64,000 nt of DNA from Dysgonomonas sp. UBA7710 (GTDB lineage: Bacteria > Bacteroidota > Bacteroidia > Bacteroidales > Dysgonomonadaceae): assembly GCF_002482385.1 (NCBI RefSeq), contig NZ_DLFW01000002.1:487238-551237 (forward strand). Reading direction: 5' to 3'. Positions 16,417-25,790 of the stretch are shown here, piece by piece. Each line of letters opens with the position of its first letter. Within the stretch, counting starts at the first letter, position 1. The notes beneath the pieces were generated by a model, which saw nothing but the letters and a program-made list of their open reading frames with translations, did not search any database and was not told the DNA's origin. Made by a program: the position numbers and the translations under genes.

Positions 16417-18594
16417 ATGACAAAGTTACGTTTTAGAGCAGTAGCGATGGCCTCGGAAAGAAAACCGGTAGAAGTGCAAAAGCCGGGAAAGAAGACATCG
16501 GAATATTATGGAGAGAAAGTCTTCAATCGTAAAGCTATGACCAAATATCTTTCGAAAGAAACTTTCAAAGCGCTGAATAATGCTATCGATAAAGGAGGAT
16601 CTGTAAATCGTAACCTAGCTGAGCACGTAGCTGCAGGTATGCGTATGTGGGCTTTGGAAAACGGTGTGACTCACTATACACACTGGTTTCATCCGTTAAC
16701 GGACGGAACTGCCGAAAAACATGACGCTTTTGTAGAACATGATGGACAGGGCGGCCTGATAGAAGAATTTGAAGGAAAGCTTCTGGCTCAACAAGAACCG
16801 GATGCGTCCAGTTTTCCGTCGGGAGGTCTTCGTAATACATTTGAAGCTCGCGGATACTCGGCTTGGGATCCGTCTTCTCCTGCATTTATTGTTGGCAATA
16901 CATTGTGTGTCCCTACTATATTTATCTCTTACACAGGTGAGGCACTCGACTATAAAACTCCATTGCTGAAAGCACTGGCGGCAGTAGATAAGGCTGCGAC
17001 CGAAGTGGTTCACTATTTTAATAAAGACGTAAAGAAAGTACAATCCAATCTGGGCTGGGAACAAGAATACTTCCTTGTAGATGAGGATCTTTTTATGGCC
17101 CGCCCCGATCTGGCTCTGACCGGTAGAACGTTGATGAGTCACGAGAGTGCTAAAAATCAACAGTTGGAAGACCACTATTTCGGTTCTATACCTGAGCGTG
17201 TACAACGTTTTATGGAAGAACTGGAATATGAAGCATATGCTTTGGGTATTCCAGTGAAGACCCGCCACAATGAGGTTGCGCCGAATCAGTTCGAGCTGGC
17301 TCCTATATATGAAGAGTGTAATCTGGCTGTAGATCATAACCTGCTGGTGATGTCAGTGATGGATAAAGTAGCGCGTAAACATTCATTCCGTATATTATTC
17401 CACGAAAAACCGTTCAAGGGAATCAATGGTTCGGGTAAACATAATAACTGGTCGCTAAGTACCGATACAGGTATCAACCTGCTGTCTCCGGGTAAAGATC
17501 AGGTGGAAAACCTGCGCTTCATTACTTTTGTGGCAAATATTCTTGCGGCAGTGCATAAGAATAACGGATTGTTGAAAGCATCTATTTCTTCTGCGACAAA
17601 TGCTCACCGTTTGGGTGCGAACGAAGCGCCTCCGGCTATTATATCCGTATTCCTCGGTTCTCAGGTAAGTGATATACTTGATAAGTTTGAGAAGAGCGCA
17701 GTAAAAGACGCGATTGTAGTTGATAGTAAGAAACAAATCAGCCTTGGTGTAGGTCAGATTCCTGAAATCCTGCTCGATAATACCGACCGTAACCGCACAT
17801 CGCCGTTTGCCTTTACAGGTAACCGTTTCGAATTCCGTGCGGTAGGTTCGTCCGCAAACTGTGCTTCCGCTATGACAGCATTGAATGCTTCTGTTGCTGA
17901 GCAGCTTCGACTGTTTAAAGAAGAAGTGGATGGCCTTATTGCTAAAGGTAAATCTAAAGAGGAAGCTTTGTATGAGGTATTGAAGAAATATATCAAGGAA
18001 TCACGCCCTATCCGTTTCAACGGAAATGGCTACAGCGATGAATGGAAAGCTGAAGCCAAGAAGCGTAAATTGGATTGTGAAACCAGTGTTCCTGTGATTT
18101 ATGATGCATATACATCGAAACAAAGTATCAAAACATTTACAGGTATCCTTTCCGAAGTGGAACTGCATGCACGCAACGAAGTGAAGTGGGAAACATATAC
18201 AAAGAAAATTCAGATAGAATCACGTGTGCTCGGAGATTTGGCTCTGAACCATATTATCCCGGTAGCTATTTCTTACCAGTCTATCTTGTTGACAAATGTA
18301 TCGAAACTGAAAGAAGTATCAGATGATTATAAGACACTGGGAGCAGAGCAATTGCGACTGATAGAAAAAGTTTCTACGCATGTGAATGCCATAAATGCTA
18401 AGGTGCACGAAATGATAGATGCACGTAAGATAGCCAATAATATCGAGAGCGAACGTGAAAAAGCTGTAGCTTATCATGATAATGTAGCGCCTTATCTCGA
18501 TGAGATCCGCTATCATGTAGATAAACTGGAATTGATTGTGGATAACGAAATGTGGCCGTTGGCTAAATACAGGGAATTACTTTTTATTCGATAA
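16417..18594 (+). CDS. glnN: Type III glutamine synthetase
   Basis: GSIII makes glutamine from glutamate, ammonia and ATP. The product is 725 residues, much longer than the ~450-470 of type I enzymes and right for type III, which is common in Bacteroidota. Visible segments include SSFPSGGLRNTFEARGYSAWDP, the ligand stretch LGWEQEYFLVD (Glu residues for metal), TRHNEVAPNQFELAPIYE, KGINGSGKHNNWSL (substrate histidine), and NRTSPFAFTGNRFEFRAVGSS. It sits between dapL and gltB, where its product is the nitrogen donor for GltB. A strong terminator follows. Confidence 0.97.
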   Translation: MTKLRFRAVAMASERKPVEVQKPGKKTSEYYGEKVFNRKAMTKYLSKETFKALNNAIDKGGSVNRNLAEHVAAGMRMWALENGVTHYTHWFHPLTDGTAEKHDAFVEHDGQGGLIEEFEGKLLAQQEPDASSFPSGGLRNTFEARGYSAWDPSSPAFIVGNTLCVPTIFISYTGEALDYKTPLLKALAAVDKAATEVVHYFNKDVKKVQSNLGWEQEYFLVDEDLFMARPDLALTGRTLMSHESAKNQQLEDHYFGSIPERVQRFMEELEYEAYALGIPVKTRHNEVAPNQFELAPIYEECNLAVDHNLLVMSVMDKVARKHSFRILFHEKPFKGINGSGKHNNWSLSTDTGINLLSPGKDQVENLRFITFVANILAAVHKNNGLLKASISSATNAHRLGANEAPPAIISVFLGSQVSDILDKFEKSAVKDAIVVDSKKQISLGVGQIPEILLDNTDRNRTSPFAFTGNRFEFRAVGSSANCASAMTALNASVAEQLRLFKEEVDGLIAKGKSKEEALYEVLKKYIKESRPIRFNGNGYSDEWKAEAKKRKLDCETSVPVIYDAYTSKQSIKTFTGILSEVELHARNEVKWETYTKKIQIESRVLGDLALNHIIPVAISYQSILLTNVSKLKEVSDDYKTLGAEQLRLIEKVSTHVNAINAKVHEMIDARKIANNIESEREKAVAYHDNVAPYLDEIRYHVDKLELIVDNEMWPLAKYRELLFIR

Positions 18595-18615
18595 TCGCTT
18601 TTATTTATAATGAAA

Positions 18616-18643
18616 AATCCCGGCTTCGTAAGAGGTCGGGATT
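18616..18643 (+). terminator. Terminator after glutamine synthetase
   Basis: A stem AATCCCG/CGGGATT (18616-18622 with 18637-18643) is followed by CTTTTTG. It lies between convergent genes. Confidence 0.8.
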
Positions 18644-18662
18644 CTTTTTGTTTATATCCGTT

Positions 18663-19337
18663 CTATTTTCTTATCCATACAGCTGTTATATCGCCGAATA
18701 CAAGTTTATGGTATTCCTTGCCATTTCCGTCTTTCTTTCCTTTTTCTACAAATTCTTTTCCTTTTTCAGAGTAGAAGTCTTTCGGATTGGTCTCTGTAAT
18801 TTCCACCAGTTTACATTCTATAATTAGCTTGGCTTCTTTGTATGTGATATTGCCCGATGGAGTTTTCACATAGGTCAATGTTGTTTCTTTCATCTTGTCG
18901 GAGCTCCTTCCGCTCTTGCTGCCGAATGCTATTACCTGGTCTTTGAACTGATCGGGGAAGTAAGTCATGGTATAGTTCTGCTCTTTCTTTATAAATTCCA
19001 GTGTATAACGGCTCGCGTTCAGGAAGCACCATGTAACGGGCACTTCAAAAAGTTGTCCCCAGCCACCCCAGCTTGCTGTCATGGAATTGTAGAGCGAATC
19101 GGTGCCGGCAGTAATCACCGAATAATCTTTTCCTACGAGCTTAAATACATTTTCTGTCAATTCGGTAGGTTCTATCTTTTTGAACAATTCGTCGAAAGAT
19201 TTGGTTTCTACATTCGCGTAGGTTATAACATCGGTTGAATCTGTAGTTGATTTTTCCGCAGATGTAGTGTCTTTTTGTGCCCCTCCGCATGAAAATAAGA
19301 ATGTTGTAATGAGGATTGCTGACAGGAATTTTTTCAT
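18663..19337 (-). CDS. Lipoprotein with flavin-reductase-like split-barrel domain
   Basis: A 224-residue protein with a lipobox ending in FLFSC (Cys17), followed by GGAQKD and a low-complexity Ser/Thr linker to about residue 45. The mature domain has NSMTASWGGWGQLFEVPVTW followed by FLNASRYTLEFI, which resembles the flavin reductase/FMN-binding split barrel. Flavin binding on an exported lipoprotein is plausible but not shown. The gene is monocistronic and convergent with glutamine synthetase. A minus-strand TACTTTTG lies at 19370-19377, 32 bp upstream. Confidence 0.75.
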   Translation of the reverse strand: MKKFLSAILITTFLFSCGGAQKDTTSAEKSTTDSTDVITYANVETKSFDELFKKIEPTELTENVFKLVGKDYSVITAGTDSLYNSMTASWGGWGQLFEVPVTWCFLNASRYTLEFIKKEQNYTMTYFPDQFKDQVIAFGSKSGRSSDKMKETTLTYVKTPSGNITYKEAKLIIECKLVEITETNPKDFYSEKGKEFVEKGKKDGNGKEYHKLVFGDITAVWIRK

Positions 19338-19369
19338 AATTCTTATGTTTTAGTTAATAAGTGATACGT

Positions 19370-19377
19370 CAAAAGTA
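19370..19377 (-). promoter_or_regulatory. Candidate -7 element for the flavin-reductase-like lipoprotein
   Basis: TACTTTTG on the minus strand, 32 bp before the start codon. No -33 TTTG at the usual distance. Confidence 0.4.
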
Positions 19378-19520
19378 ATAATTAACAATTATATTATCAG
19401 AAATTCAATATAAAAATAATTTTAAATAGATTTTTGTTAAATAAAATAGGTTAACCCTATTCATTTTATGCAAAAAATCATTTTTTCGAACAAAAGGAGA
19501 TTTTATGTGTTGAAAATTTG

Positions 19521-19528
19521 TATATTTG
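19521..19528 (+). promoter_or_regulatory. gltB -7 element, deciding the gltB start
   Basis: TATATTTG, an exact TAnnTTTG match, lies 62 bp before the ATG at 19591 but inside the longer open frame that begins at 19468. Transcription from here fits only the shorter protein. Confidence 0.55.
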
Positions 19529-19590
19529 TCATCTGTCTTAGTTTGGGGCAGAAATCGAAATTTCTATCAATTATATATCAACTAATAACT

Positions 19591-22500
19591 ATGCAGGATT
19601 TAAAATCAGCAGTACAGCACGGATTATATGACCCGGCCTATGAGCATGACGCTTGCGGGGTAGGGATGGTGCTTCATATGAAGGGTGCTAAATCCCATGC
19701 CATCGTTGAGAATGGTCTCCGTGTTTTGGAGAACATGACTCACCGTGGGGCAGAAAATGCAGACAACAAAACCGGAGACGGTGCCGGTATTATGTTGCAG
19801 ATACCACACGAGTTTATACTACTACAAGGGATTCCCGTTCCCGAAAAGGGACATTATGGAACAGGACTCGTCTTTTTGCCTAAGGGTGAAAAAGAAATGG
19901 AGTCTTGTATGATTACCCTTACACAATATATCGACAAGGAAGGTTTAAAGCTTCTGGCAGTACGTGATGTACCTGTCAATAGCGATATATTGGGTGAAAT
20001 GGCTCTTTCGAATGAACCGAATATAAAACAAATATTTGTAGTAGGAGAAGAGGGGATGTCCCAGGATGAATTGGAGCACCGGCTCTATATTCTTCGCAAG
20101 AAGATTGAAAAAGAGATATTCAATTCAAAAATATTCTCTTTAGAGACAAAGAAGGCGTTCTATATTGTCAGTCTGTCCACAAAGCGAATCATATATAAAG
20201 GTATGTTATCGTCGGAGCAGCTCCGTCATTATTTTCCCGATTTGCTGAACCCGCATCTTACAAGTGCCATTGCACTGGTACACTCGCGTTTCAGTACTAA
20301 TACATTTCCCACATGGGATTTGGCACACCCTTTCAGAATGGTAGCCCATAACGGGGAAATTAATACAATCAAGGGCAACCGCCTGTGGATGGAAGCCCGC
20401 GAAAGTGTGTTGAAATCGGAATTATTAGGTAATATCAGTGATTTGTGGCCGATTGTACAGCCGCATATGAGTGATAGTGCTTCATTCGATAATGTGCTCG
20501 AATTCCTTGTGATGTCCGGTAAATCGCTTCCGCATGCTATGGCAATGATGGTACCTGAATCGTGGAACGATAAGAATCCTATTTCGAACGATCTGAAAGC
20601 CTTCTATGAGTATCACAGTATATTTATGGAGCCGTGGGATGGTCCCGCTACATTGCTGTTTTCTGACGGACGATATGCAGGAGGATTGCTCGACCGCAAC
20701 GGCTTGCGTCCTGCGCGCTACCTGATGACTCACAGTGGTATTATGGTAGTGGCTTCAGAGATGGGAGTACTTCCGTTCGAACCATCTGAAATAAAGGAAA
20801 AGGGGCGTCTTCGTCCAGGTAAGATGCTGATGGTGGATACCGAAGAGGGTACTATACAATATGATGCCGAGCTAAAAGAAAAACTGGCAAAAGCATATCC
20901 TTATCGCGATTGGTTGGCAAAAAATCGTATCTCACTCGATGATATTTCTTCAGGTAGGACTCCTAAATATAATGTGGAAGACTACACCAAGATGCTGAAA
21001 GTATTCGGCTATTATAAAGAAGATATTGAAAAGATACTGACACCTATGGCAGCGGAAGGGAAAGAACCTACTGCCTCGATGGGTAACGATGCGCCTGTGG
21101 CTGTTTTGTCGAACAAGCCGCAACGCTTGTTTACATACTTCCGTCAGTTATTTGCGCAGGTAACAAATCCGCCTATCGACCCTATTCGTGAAGAGTTGGT
21201 GATGTCGCTGGCCGGATATATCGGTTCGCTGCACAAGAATATACTGGAGCCGATGCCGGAACATACAAAGATGGTTGGTCTGTCAAATCCATTCCTTTCC
21301 AACAGGGAACTCGACTTGTTGATTCACCTGCAATACAAAGGCTTTAAATGTGAAGTCCTGCCAATACTTTTCGATCCTAAACAGGGTGGCGCAGGTCTGG
21401 AAAAAGCTATAGACGAACTGTGTAAGAAAGCCGAAAAGGCTGTTGATAACGGTAATAATTATATCATTCTCAGCGACAGGGGCGTTAATCCTGATAATGC
21501 CGCTATCCCGTGTCTGTTGGCTGTGTCTGCTGTTCATCACTATTTAGTGGAGCGCCGCAAACGCATGCAGATAGACATAGTTGTGGAATCTGCCGAACCG
21601 CGTGAGGTAATGCATTTCGCATTGTTGTTTGGTTATGGCGCAAATGCTGTGAATCCTTATCTGGCACTGGCTGTTATTGAAGAGTTAGTCAAGAAGGGGG
21701 ATATACATCTTGATTTTCACACAGCAATGAAAAATTATGTGAAGGCCATCAACAAAGGTTTACTGAAAACCATGTCGAAGATGGGTATTTCTACACTGAA
21801 AAGTTATATTGGTGCGCAGATATTTGAGGCTGTCGGTATCAGTTCGGCAGTAATAGATAAATACTTCAAAGGAACAACATCCAAAATAGAGGGTGTCGAC
21901 TTGAACGATATTGCCAGCGATACGATAGAAGCTTATTACGAAGCATTCGAGGAAGATTTTGTAGACCCTTCATTAGTGAGCCAGGGTATTTATGCATGGC
22001 GTCGCAATGGCGAATATCATGCATGGAATCCCGAAACGATAATGAACCTCCAGATGTCGACACGTTTGGGCAGCTATAAGAAATTCAGGGAATATACAAA
22101 TTCGATAGACAAGAAACCTGAGAAGATTTTCTTGCGCGACTTCCTTGATTTTGATTTGGCAAAGAAACCAATCGATATTTCGGAGGTAGAACCTGTATCG
22201 GCTATTACCAAGCGTTTTGTAACAGGTGCCATGTCGTTTGGCTCTATCAGTCGTGAAGCACATGAAGCTATGGCTGTGGCAATGAATGCTATCGGAGGCA
22301 AAAGTAATACCGGAGAGGGTGGGGAACTGCCCGAACGCTTTGCAACAAATGCCCGTTCATCTATCAAACAGGTGGCTTCCGGCCGTTTCGGCGTAACTAC
22401 CGAATATCTGGTTAATGCAGATGAACTCCAGATCAAGATAGCACAGGGTGCAAAACCAGGTGAGGGAGGACAGCTTCCGGGTTTTAAAGTGGATCAGATT

Positions 22501-24108
22501 ATAGCGAAGACCCGTCACTCGATTCCGGGTATCTCGTTGATATCACCGCCGCCGCACCACGATATATACTCTATTGAAGATTTGGCGCAGTTGATTTTCG
22601 ATCTGAAAAGCGTAAACCCGGCCGCACAGATAAGTGTAAAACTGGTATCTGAAAGCGGAGTGGGAACTGTGGCCGCCGGTGTGGCGAAAGCAAAAGCCGA
22701 CCGAATTGTAATCAGCGGTTGCGAAGGAGGTACAGGAGCAAGTCCCGCCAGTTCGATCAAGCATGCCGGGCTTCCGCTGGAAATCGGTTTGGCTGAGGTG
22801 CAACAGACTTTGGTTCTGAACAATCTGCGCGGACAGGTATATTTGCAGACAGACGGTCAGTTGAAGACCGGACATGATATTATAGTAGCTGCTATGCTCG
22901 GAGCAGAAGAATTCGGCTTTGCAACCAGCGCACTCATAGTGTTAGGATGTATTATGATGCGTAAGTGTCACCTGAATACCTGTCCTGTCGGAGTTGCTAC
23001 CCAAAATGAAGAGTTGAGAAAAAAATTTATAGGACGTAGCGAATATTTGATTAATTATTTCAACTTCCTTGCCGAAGAGGTTCGTGAGCATCTGGCATCA
23101 TTAGGAGTAAAGAAGTTGGATGAAATAGTAGGCCGTGCCGATTTACTCAAGTATATTAAGAGCCATGATAATAAGAAGGTCGAAAAGCTCGATTTGTCCC
23201 GCCTGATCTATTTCCCGGTCGAAGCAAAAGAAAATGCCATACATAGAGTTAAAGAACAAGAACATAAGTTGGACGATGTACTCGATCGTAAATTGATAAC
23301 AACTTCCCGTCTGGCTATTGATAAGGCTATGCCTGTTGTTATTACTCATACGATACGAAATACGAATCGTACGGTAGGTGCTATGCTTTCGGGCGAAATA
23401 GCGAAGAAGTACGGTAATGCGGGACTTCCTGCAGATACTATCCAATGTACATTCCAAGGGGCAGCCGGACAGAGCTTCGGAGCATTTCTTGCTCATGGTA
23501 TTACATTCAAACTCGAAGGGGATGCCAATGACTATGTAGGTAAAGGTTTGTCGGGAGGTAAGATTATTATTGTTCCGCCGGCGGTATCTACTTTCAAGCC
23601 AGAAGAAAATATTATTGCCGGTAATACCTTATTGTATGGTGCTACTTCCGGTGAAATATATATCAACGGACGGGTAGGGGAGCGTTTCTGTGTGCGCAAT
23701 AGTGGTGCAACGGCTGTTGTAGAAGGGGCTGGTGACCATTGTTGTGAATATATGACCGGAGGTCGTACTGTGGTGCTTGGCAAGACAGGACGAAATTTCG
23801 CAGCAGGTATGAGCGGCGGGGTTGCTTATGTATATAATGTAGATGGTGACTTCGACTATTATTGCAATATGCAGATGGTCGAACTTACATTGATAGAAGA
23901 TACTTATGATAGTAAAGAACTTCGTCAGCTGATTACCAATCATTATGAATATACAAACAGTCCCCTGGCAAAATATATTCTCGACAACTGGAATACAGAG
24001 GTAGAGAAATTCATGAAAGTAACTCCTATTGAATACAAGAAAGTGTTACAGGATGAGAAACTGGAAGCTATAAAGAAAAAGATAGCACAAGTAGAATTCG
24101 ATTACTAA
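19591..24108 (+). CDS. gltB: Glutamate synthase, large (alpha) subunit
   Basis: GltB transfers the amide of glutamine to 2-oxoglutarate. I start it at the ATG at 19591 (1505 residues). The open frame reaches back to 19468, but those 41 residues are hydrophobic and unlike the family, and a promoter lies inside them. Residues 1-21 form the short propeptide before Cys22 (ACGVGMV), the glutaminase nucleophile. The FMN synthase domain follows at about 800-1180, with the [3Fe-4S] cysteines in CHLNTCPVG near 1120, and then the glutamine-amidotransferase-type beta-helix domain. It pairs with gltD 112 bp downstream. Confidence 0.97.
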   Translation: MQDLKSAVQHGLYDPAYEHDACGVGMVLHMKGAKSHAIVENGLRVLENMTHRGAENADNKTGDGAGIMLQIPHEFILLQGIPVPEKGHYGTGLVFLPKGEKEMESCMITLTQYIDKEGLKLLAVRDVPVNSDILGEMALSNEPNIKQIFVVGEEGMSQDELEHRLYILRKKIEKEIFNSKIFSLETKKAFYIVSLSTKRIIYKGMLSSEQLRHYFPDLLNPHLTSAIALVHSRFSTNTFPTWDLAHPFRMVAHNGEINTIKGNRLWMEARESVLKSELLGNISDLWPIVQPHMSDSASFDNVLEFLVMSGKSLPHAMAMMVPESWNDKNPISNDLKAFYEYHSIFMEPWDGPATLLFSDGRYAGGLLDRNGLRPARYLMTHSGIMVVASEMGVLPFEPSEIKEKGRLRPGKMLMVDTEEGTIQYDAELKEKLAKAYPYRDWLAKNRISLDDISSGRTPKYNVEDYTKMLKVFGYYKEDIEKILTPMAAEGKEPTASMGNDAPVAVLSNKPQRLFTYFRQLFAQVTNPPIDPIREELVMSLAGYIGSLHKNILEPMPEHTKMVGLSNPFLSNRELDLLIHLQYKGFKCEVLPILFDPKQGGAGLEKAIDELCKKAEKAVDNGNNYIILSDRGVNPDNAAIPCLLAVSAVHHYLVERRKRMQIDIVVESAEPREVMHFALLFGYGANAVNPYLALAVIEELVKKGDIHLDFHTAMKNYVKAINKGLLKTMSKMGISTLKSYIGAQIFEAVGISSAVIDKYFKGTTSKIEGVDLNDIASDTIEAYYEAFEEDFVDPSLVSQGIYAWRRNGEYHAWNPETIMNLQMSTRLGSYKKFREYTNSIDKKPEKIFLRDFLDFDLAKKPIDISEVEPVSAITKRFVTGAMSFGSISREAHEAMAVAMNAIGGKSNTGEGGELPERFATNARSSIKQVASGRFGVTTEYLVNADELQIKIAQGAKPGEGGQLPGFKVDQIIAKTRHSIPGISLISPPPHHDIYSIEDLAQLIFDLKSVNPAAQISVKLVSESGVGTVAAGVAKAKADRIVISGCEGGTGASPASSIKHAGLPLEIGLAEVQQTLVLNNLRGQVYLQTDGQLKTGHDIIVAAMLGAEEFGFATSALIVLGCIMMRKCHLNTCPVGVATQNEELRKKFIGRSEYLINYFNFLAEEVREHLASLGVKKLDEIVGRADLLKYIKSHDNKKVEKLDLSRLIYFPVEAKENAIHRVKEQEHKLDDVLDRKLITTSRLAIDKAMPVVITHTIRNTNRTVGAMLSGEIAKKYGNAGLPADTIQCTFQGAAGQSFGAFLAHGITFKLEGDANDYVGKGLSGGKIIIVPPAVSTFKPEENIIAGNTLLYGATSGEIYINGRVGERFCVRNSGATAVVEGAGDHCCEYMTGGRTVVLGKTGRNFAAGMSGGVAYVYNVDGDFDYYCNMQMVELTLIEDTYDSKELRQLITNHYEYTNSPLAKYILDNWNTEVEKFMKVTPIEYKKVLQDEKLEAIKKKIAQVEFDY

Positions 24109-24117
24109 AACAATGTG

Positions 24118-24200
24118 CTAATGTGCCAATTTGCCAATGAGCAAATTCATAAATGAAAAGACTATTATATCCTTGTTCCATTGGCATATTGGCATATTAG
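24118..24200 (+). repeat. Long imperfect inverted repeat between gltB and gltD
   Basis: Arms at 24118-24139 (CTAATGTGCCAATTTGCCAATG) and 24179-24200 are reverse complements in 20 of 22 positions, with a 39-nt loop. The arms consist of GTGCCAAT/GGCATATT octads. It sits inside the gltB-gltD operon spacer; further words (TTAGCATATTA) continue up to the gltD ATG. Confidence 0.8.
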
Positions 24201-24220
24201 ATAATTAGCATATTAAAAGC

Positions 24221-25645
24221 ATGGGAAATCCAAAAGCATTTTTAACAGTAAAGAGAAAAGACGCAGGATATCGTCCGGCACAGGAGCGTATCCTCGATTT
24301 TGGTGAAGTAGAACAGACCCTAAATACAGAAGACCGCCGTGAACAAGCATCACGCTGCATGGATTGTGGTATCCCGTTTTGTCATTGGGGATGCCCGCTT
24401 GGCAATAAGATGCCCGAATGGCAGGAGTATATATATAAAGGTAACTGGAAGCTGGCAGCGGAAGTATTGATGCAAACAAACGACTTCCCTGAGTTTACAG
24501 GACGCATTTGTCCTGCCCCTTGTGAAAAGTCGTGTGTGCTGTCGATACATCGTGCTCCTGTAACTATTCGTGAAAATGAAGCGTCTGCATTGGAACACGC
24601 TTTCAATGAAGGATTTATTCAGCCCAAAATACCTGCACACCGTACAGGAAAGAAAGTTGCCGTGATAGGTTCGGGACCATCGGGGTTGGCAGTAGCTAAT
24701 CAATTGAACCAGAAGGGGCATGACGTGACCGTTTATGAAAAGAGTTCCAATATCGGAGGCTTGCTCCGTTTCGGTATTCCCGATTTCAAACTGAATAAGA
24801 ATATTATCGACCGGCGCTTGAAGCTGATGGAAGCCGAGGGTGTAAAGTTCGTTGTCAATACCGAGATAGGAAAAGATATCAAAGGCAAAGATATTGTGAG
24901 CGGATATGATGCTATCTGTGTCGCTATCGGCTCACAGGTACCGCGTAACCTTCCGGTTGAGGGGCGCGAACTGAAAGGTGTCTACTACGCTATGGAATAT
25001 CTCACCGCTCAAAATAAGATGATTGCAAAGGAAGAAATTCCGGCAGACCAGATTATTGATGCTAAAGGAAAGAATGTTCTTGTTATTGGTGGTGGAGATA
25101 CAGGGTCTGACTGTATCGGTACGGCTAACCGTCAGGGAGCGGCGAATATATTGCAGATAGAGATTCTGCCGAAGCCGGCCAAGCTGGAGGATATAGAAAA
25201 TCCATGGCCTAATCCGTTTCCTGTCGTTCTTAAGACATCATCATCCCATCTCGAAGGTTGTGAACGGCGCTGGTCACTGAATACCAAACGGTTCATCGGT
25301 GAAGATGGTAAGCTGACAGCCGTTGAATTGGTAGAAGTAGCTTGGGAAAAGGACGAGAACGGCAAACATGTTATGAAAGAAGTCGGCGAGCCCGAAATCC
25401 TCAAAATGGACCTGGTGTTTCTTGCTCTCGGTTTCGTTCATCCTATACAGGAAGGCCTGTTGAAAGAACTTGGTATAAAGACCGATGATATCCGCCATAA
25501 TGTTGCTACGGATGCCAAACGGGCTACAAATGTAGCAAAAGTATTCGGCGCAGGCGACTGTGTAAGCGGACAATCTTTAGTAGTAACCAGTATAGCGTCG
25601 GGTCGAAAAACAGCTCAACATATAGATGAATATTTAAGTAAATGA
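24221..25645 (+). CDS. gltD: Glutamate synthase, small (beta) subunit
   Basis: GltD takes electrons from NAD(P)H through FAD and two [4Fe-4S] clusters to GltB. The 474-residue product has the N-terminal cysteine sets CMDCGIPFCHWGCPLGN (residues 45-61) and CPAPCEKSC. The FAD-binding GSGPSGLAVA follows near residue 150 and the NADPH-binding GGGDTGSDC near 290. The C-terminus carries GAGDCVSGQSLVV. The start is the ATG at 24221, immediately after a run of word repeats. Similar small-subunit-like proteins serve other oxidoreductases, but adjacency to gltB settles the assignment. Confidence 0.96.
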   Translation: MGNPKAFLTVKRKDAGYRPAQERILDFGEVEQTLNTEDRREQASRCMDCGIPFCHWGCPLGNKMPEWQEYIYKGNWKLAAEVLMQTNDFPEFTGRICPAPCEKSCVLSIHRAPVTIRENEASALEHAFNEGFIQPKIPAHRTGKKVAVIGSGPSGLAVANQLNQKGHDVTVYEKSSNIGGLLRFGIPDFKLNKNIIDRRLKLMEAEGVKFVVNTEIGKDIKGKDIVSGYDAICVAIGSQVPRNLPVEGRELKGVYYAMEYLTAQNKMIAKEEIPADQIIDAKGKNVLVIGGGDTGSDCIGTANRQGAANILQIEILPKPAKLEDIENPWPNPFPVVLKTSSSHLEGCERRWSLNTKRFIGEDGKLTAVELVEVAWEKDENGKHVMKEVGEPEILKMDLVFLALGFVHPIQEGLLKELGIKTDDIRHNVATDAKRATNVAKVFGAGDCVSGQSLVVTSIASGRKTAQHIDEYLSK

Positions 25646-25706
25646 ATGTTATTTTTGGTTAATCTTTGTGCTGCTAGATCTAGTTATGGTGTTATAAACT
25701 TTGCGA

Positions 25707-25737
25707 AGTTGAATATCTTTATGCAACTTTAGCTTTG
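25707..25737 (+). promoter_or_regulatory. Promoter of the calycin-like lipoprotein gene
   Basis: A TTG ending at 25711, an 18-nt spacer, then TAGCTTTG (25730-25737), 53 bp before the start codon. The -33 half is one base short of TTTG. Confidence 0.5.
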
Positions 25738-25790
25738 TAGAATGCATCAATATATCAGAACACTAATTTTATTAACCAAATAAATTCATT

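Noticed and set aside
19468..19590. 41-residue N-terminal extension of gltB
   Set aside because: Unlike the family, would bury the Cys nucleophile behind a long hydrophobic segment, and contains a promoter element.
22074..22823. Long antisense frames inside gltB
   Set aside because: Opposite-strand shadows of a clearly coding gene; no family features.
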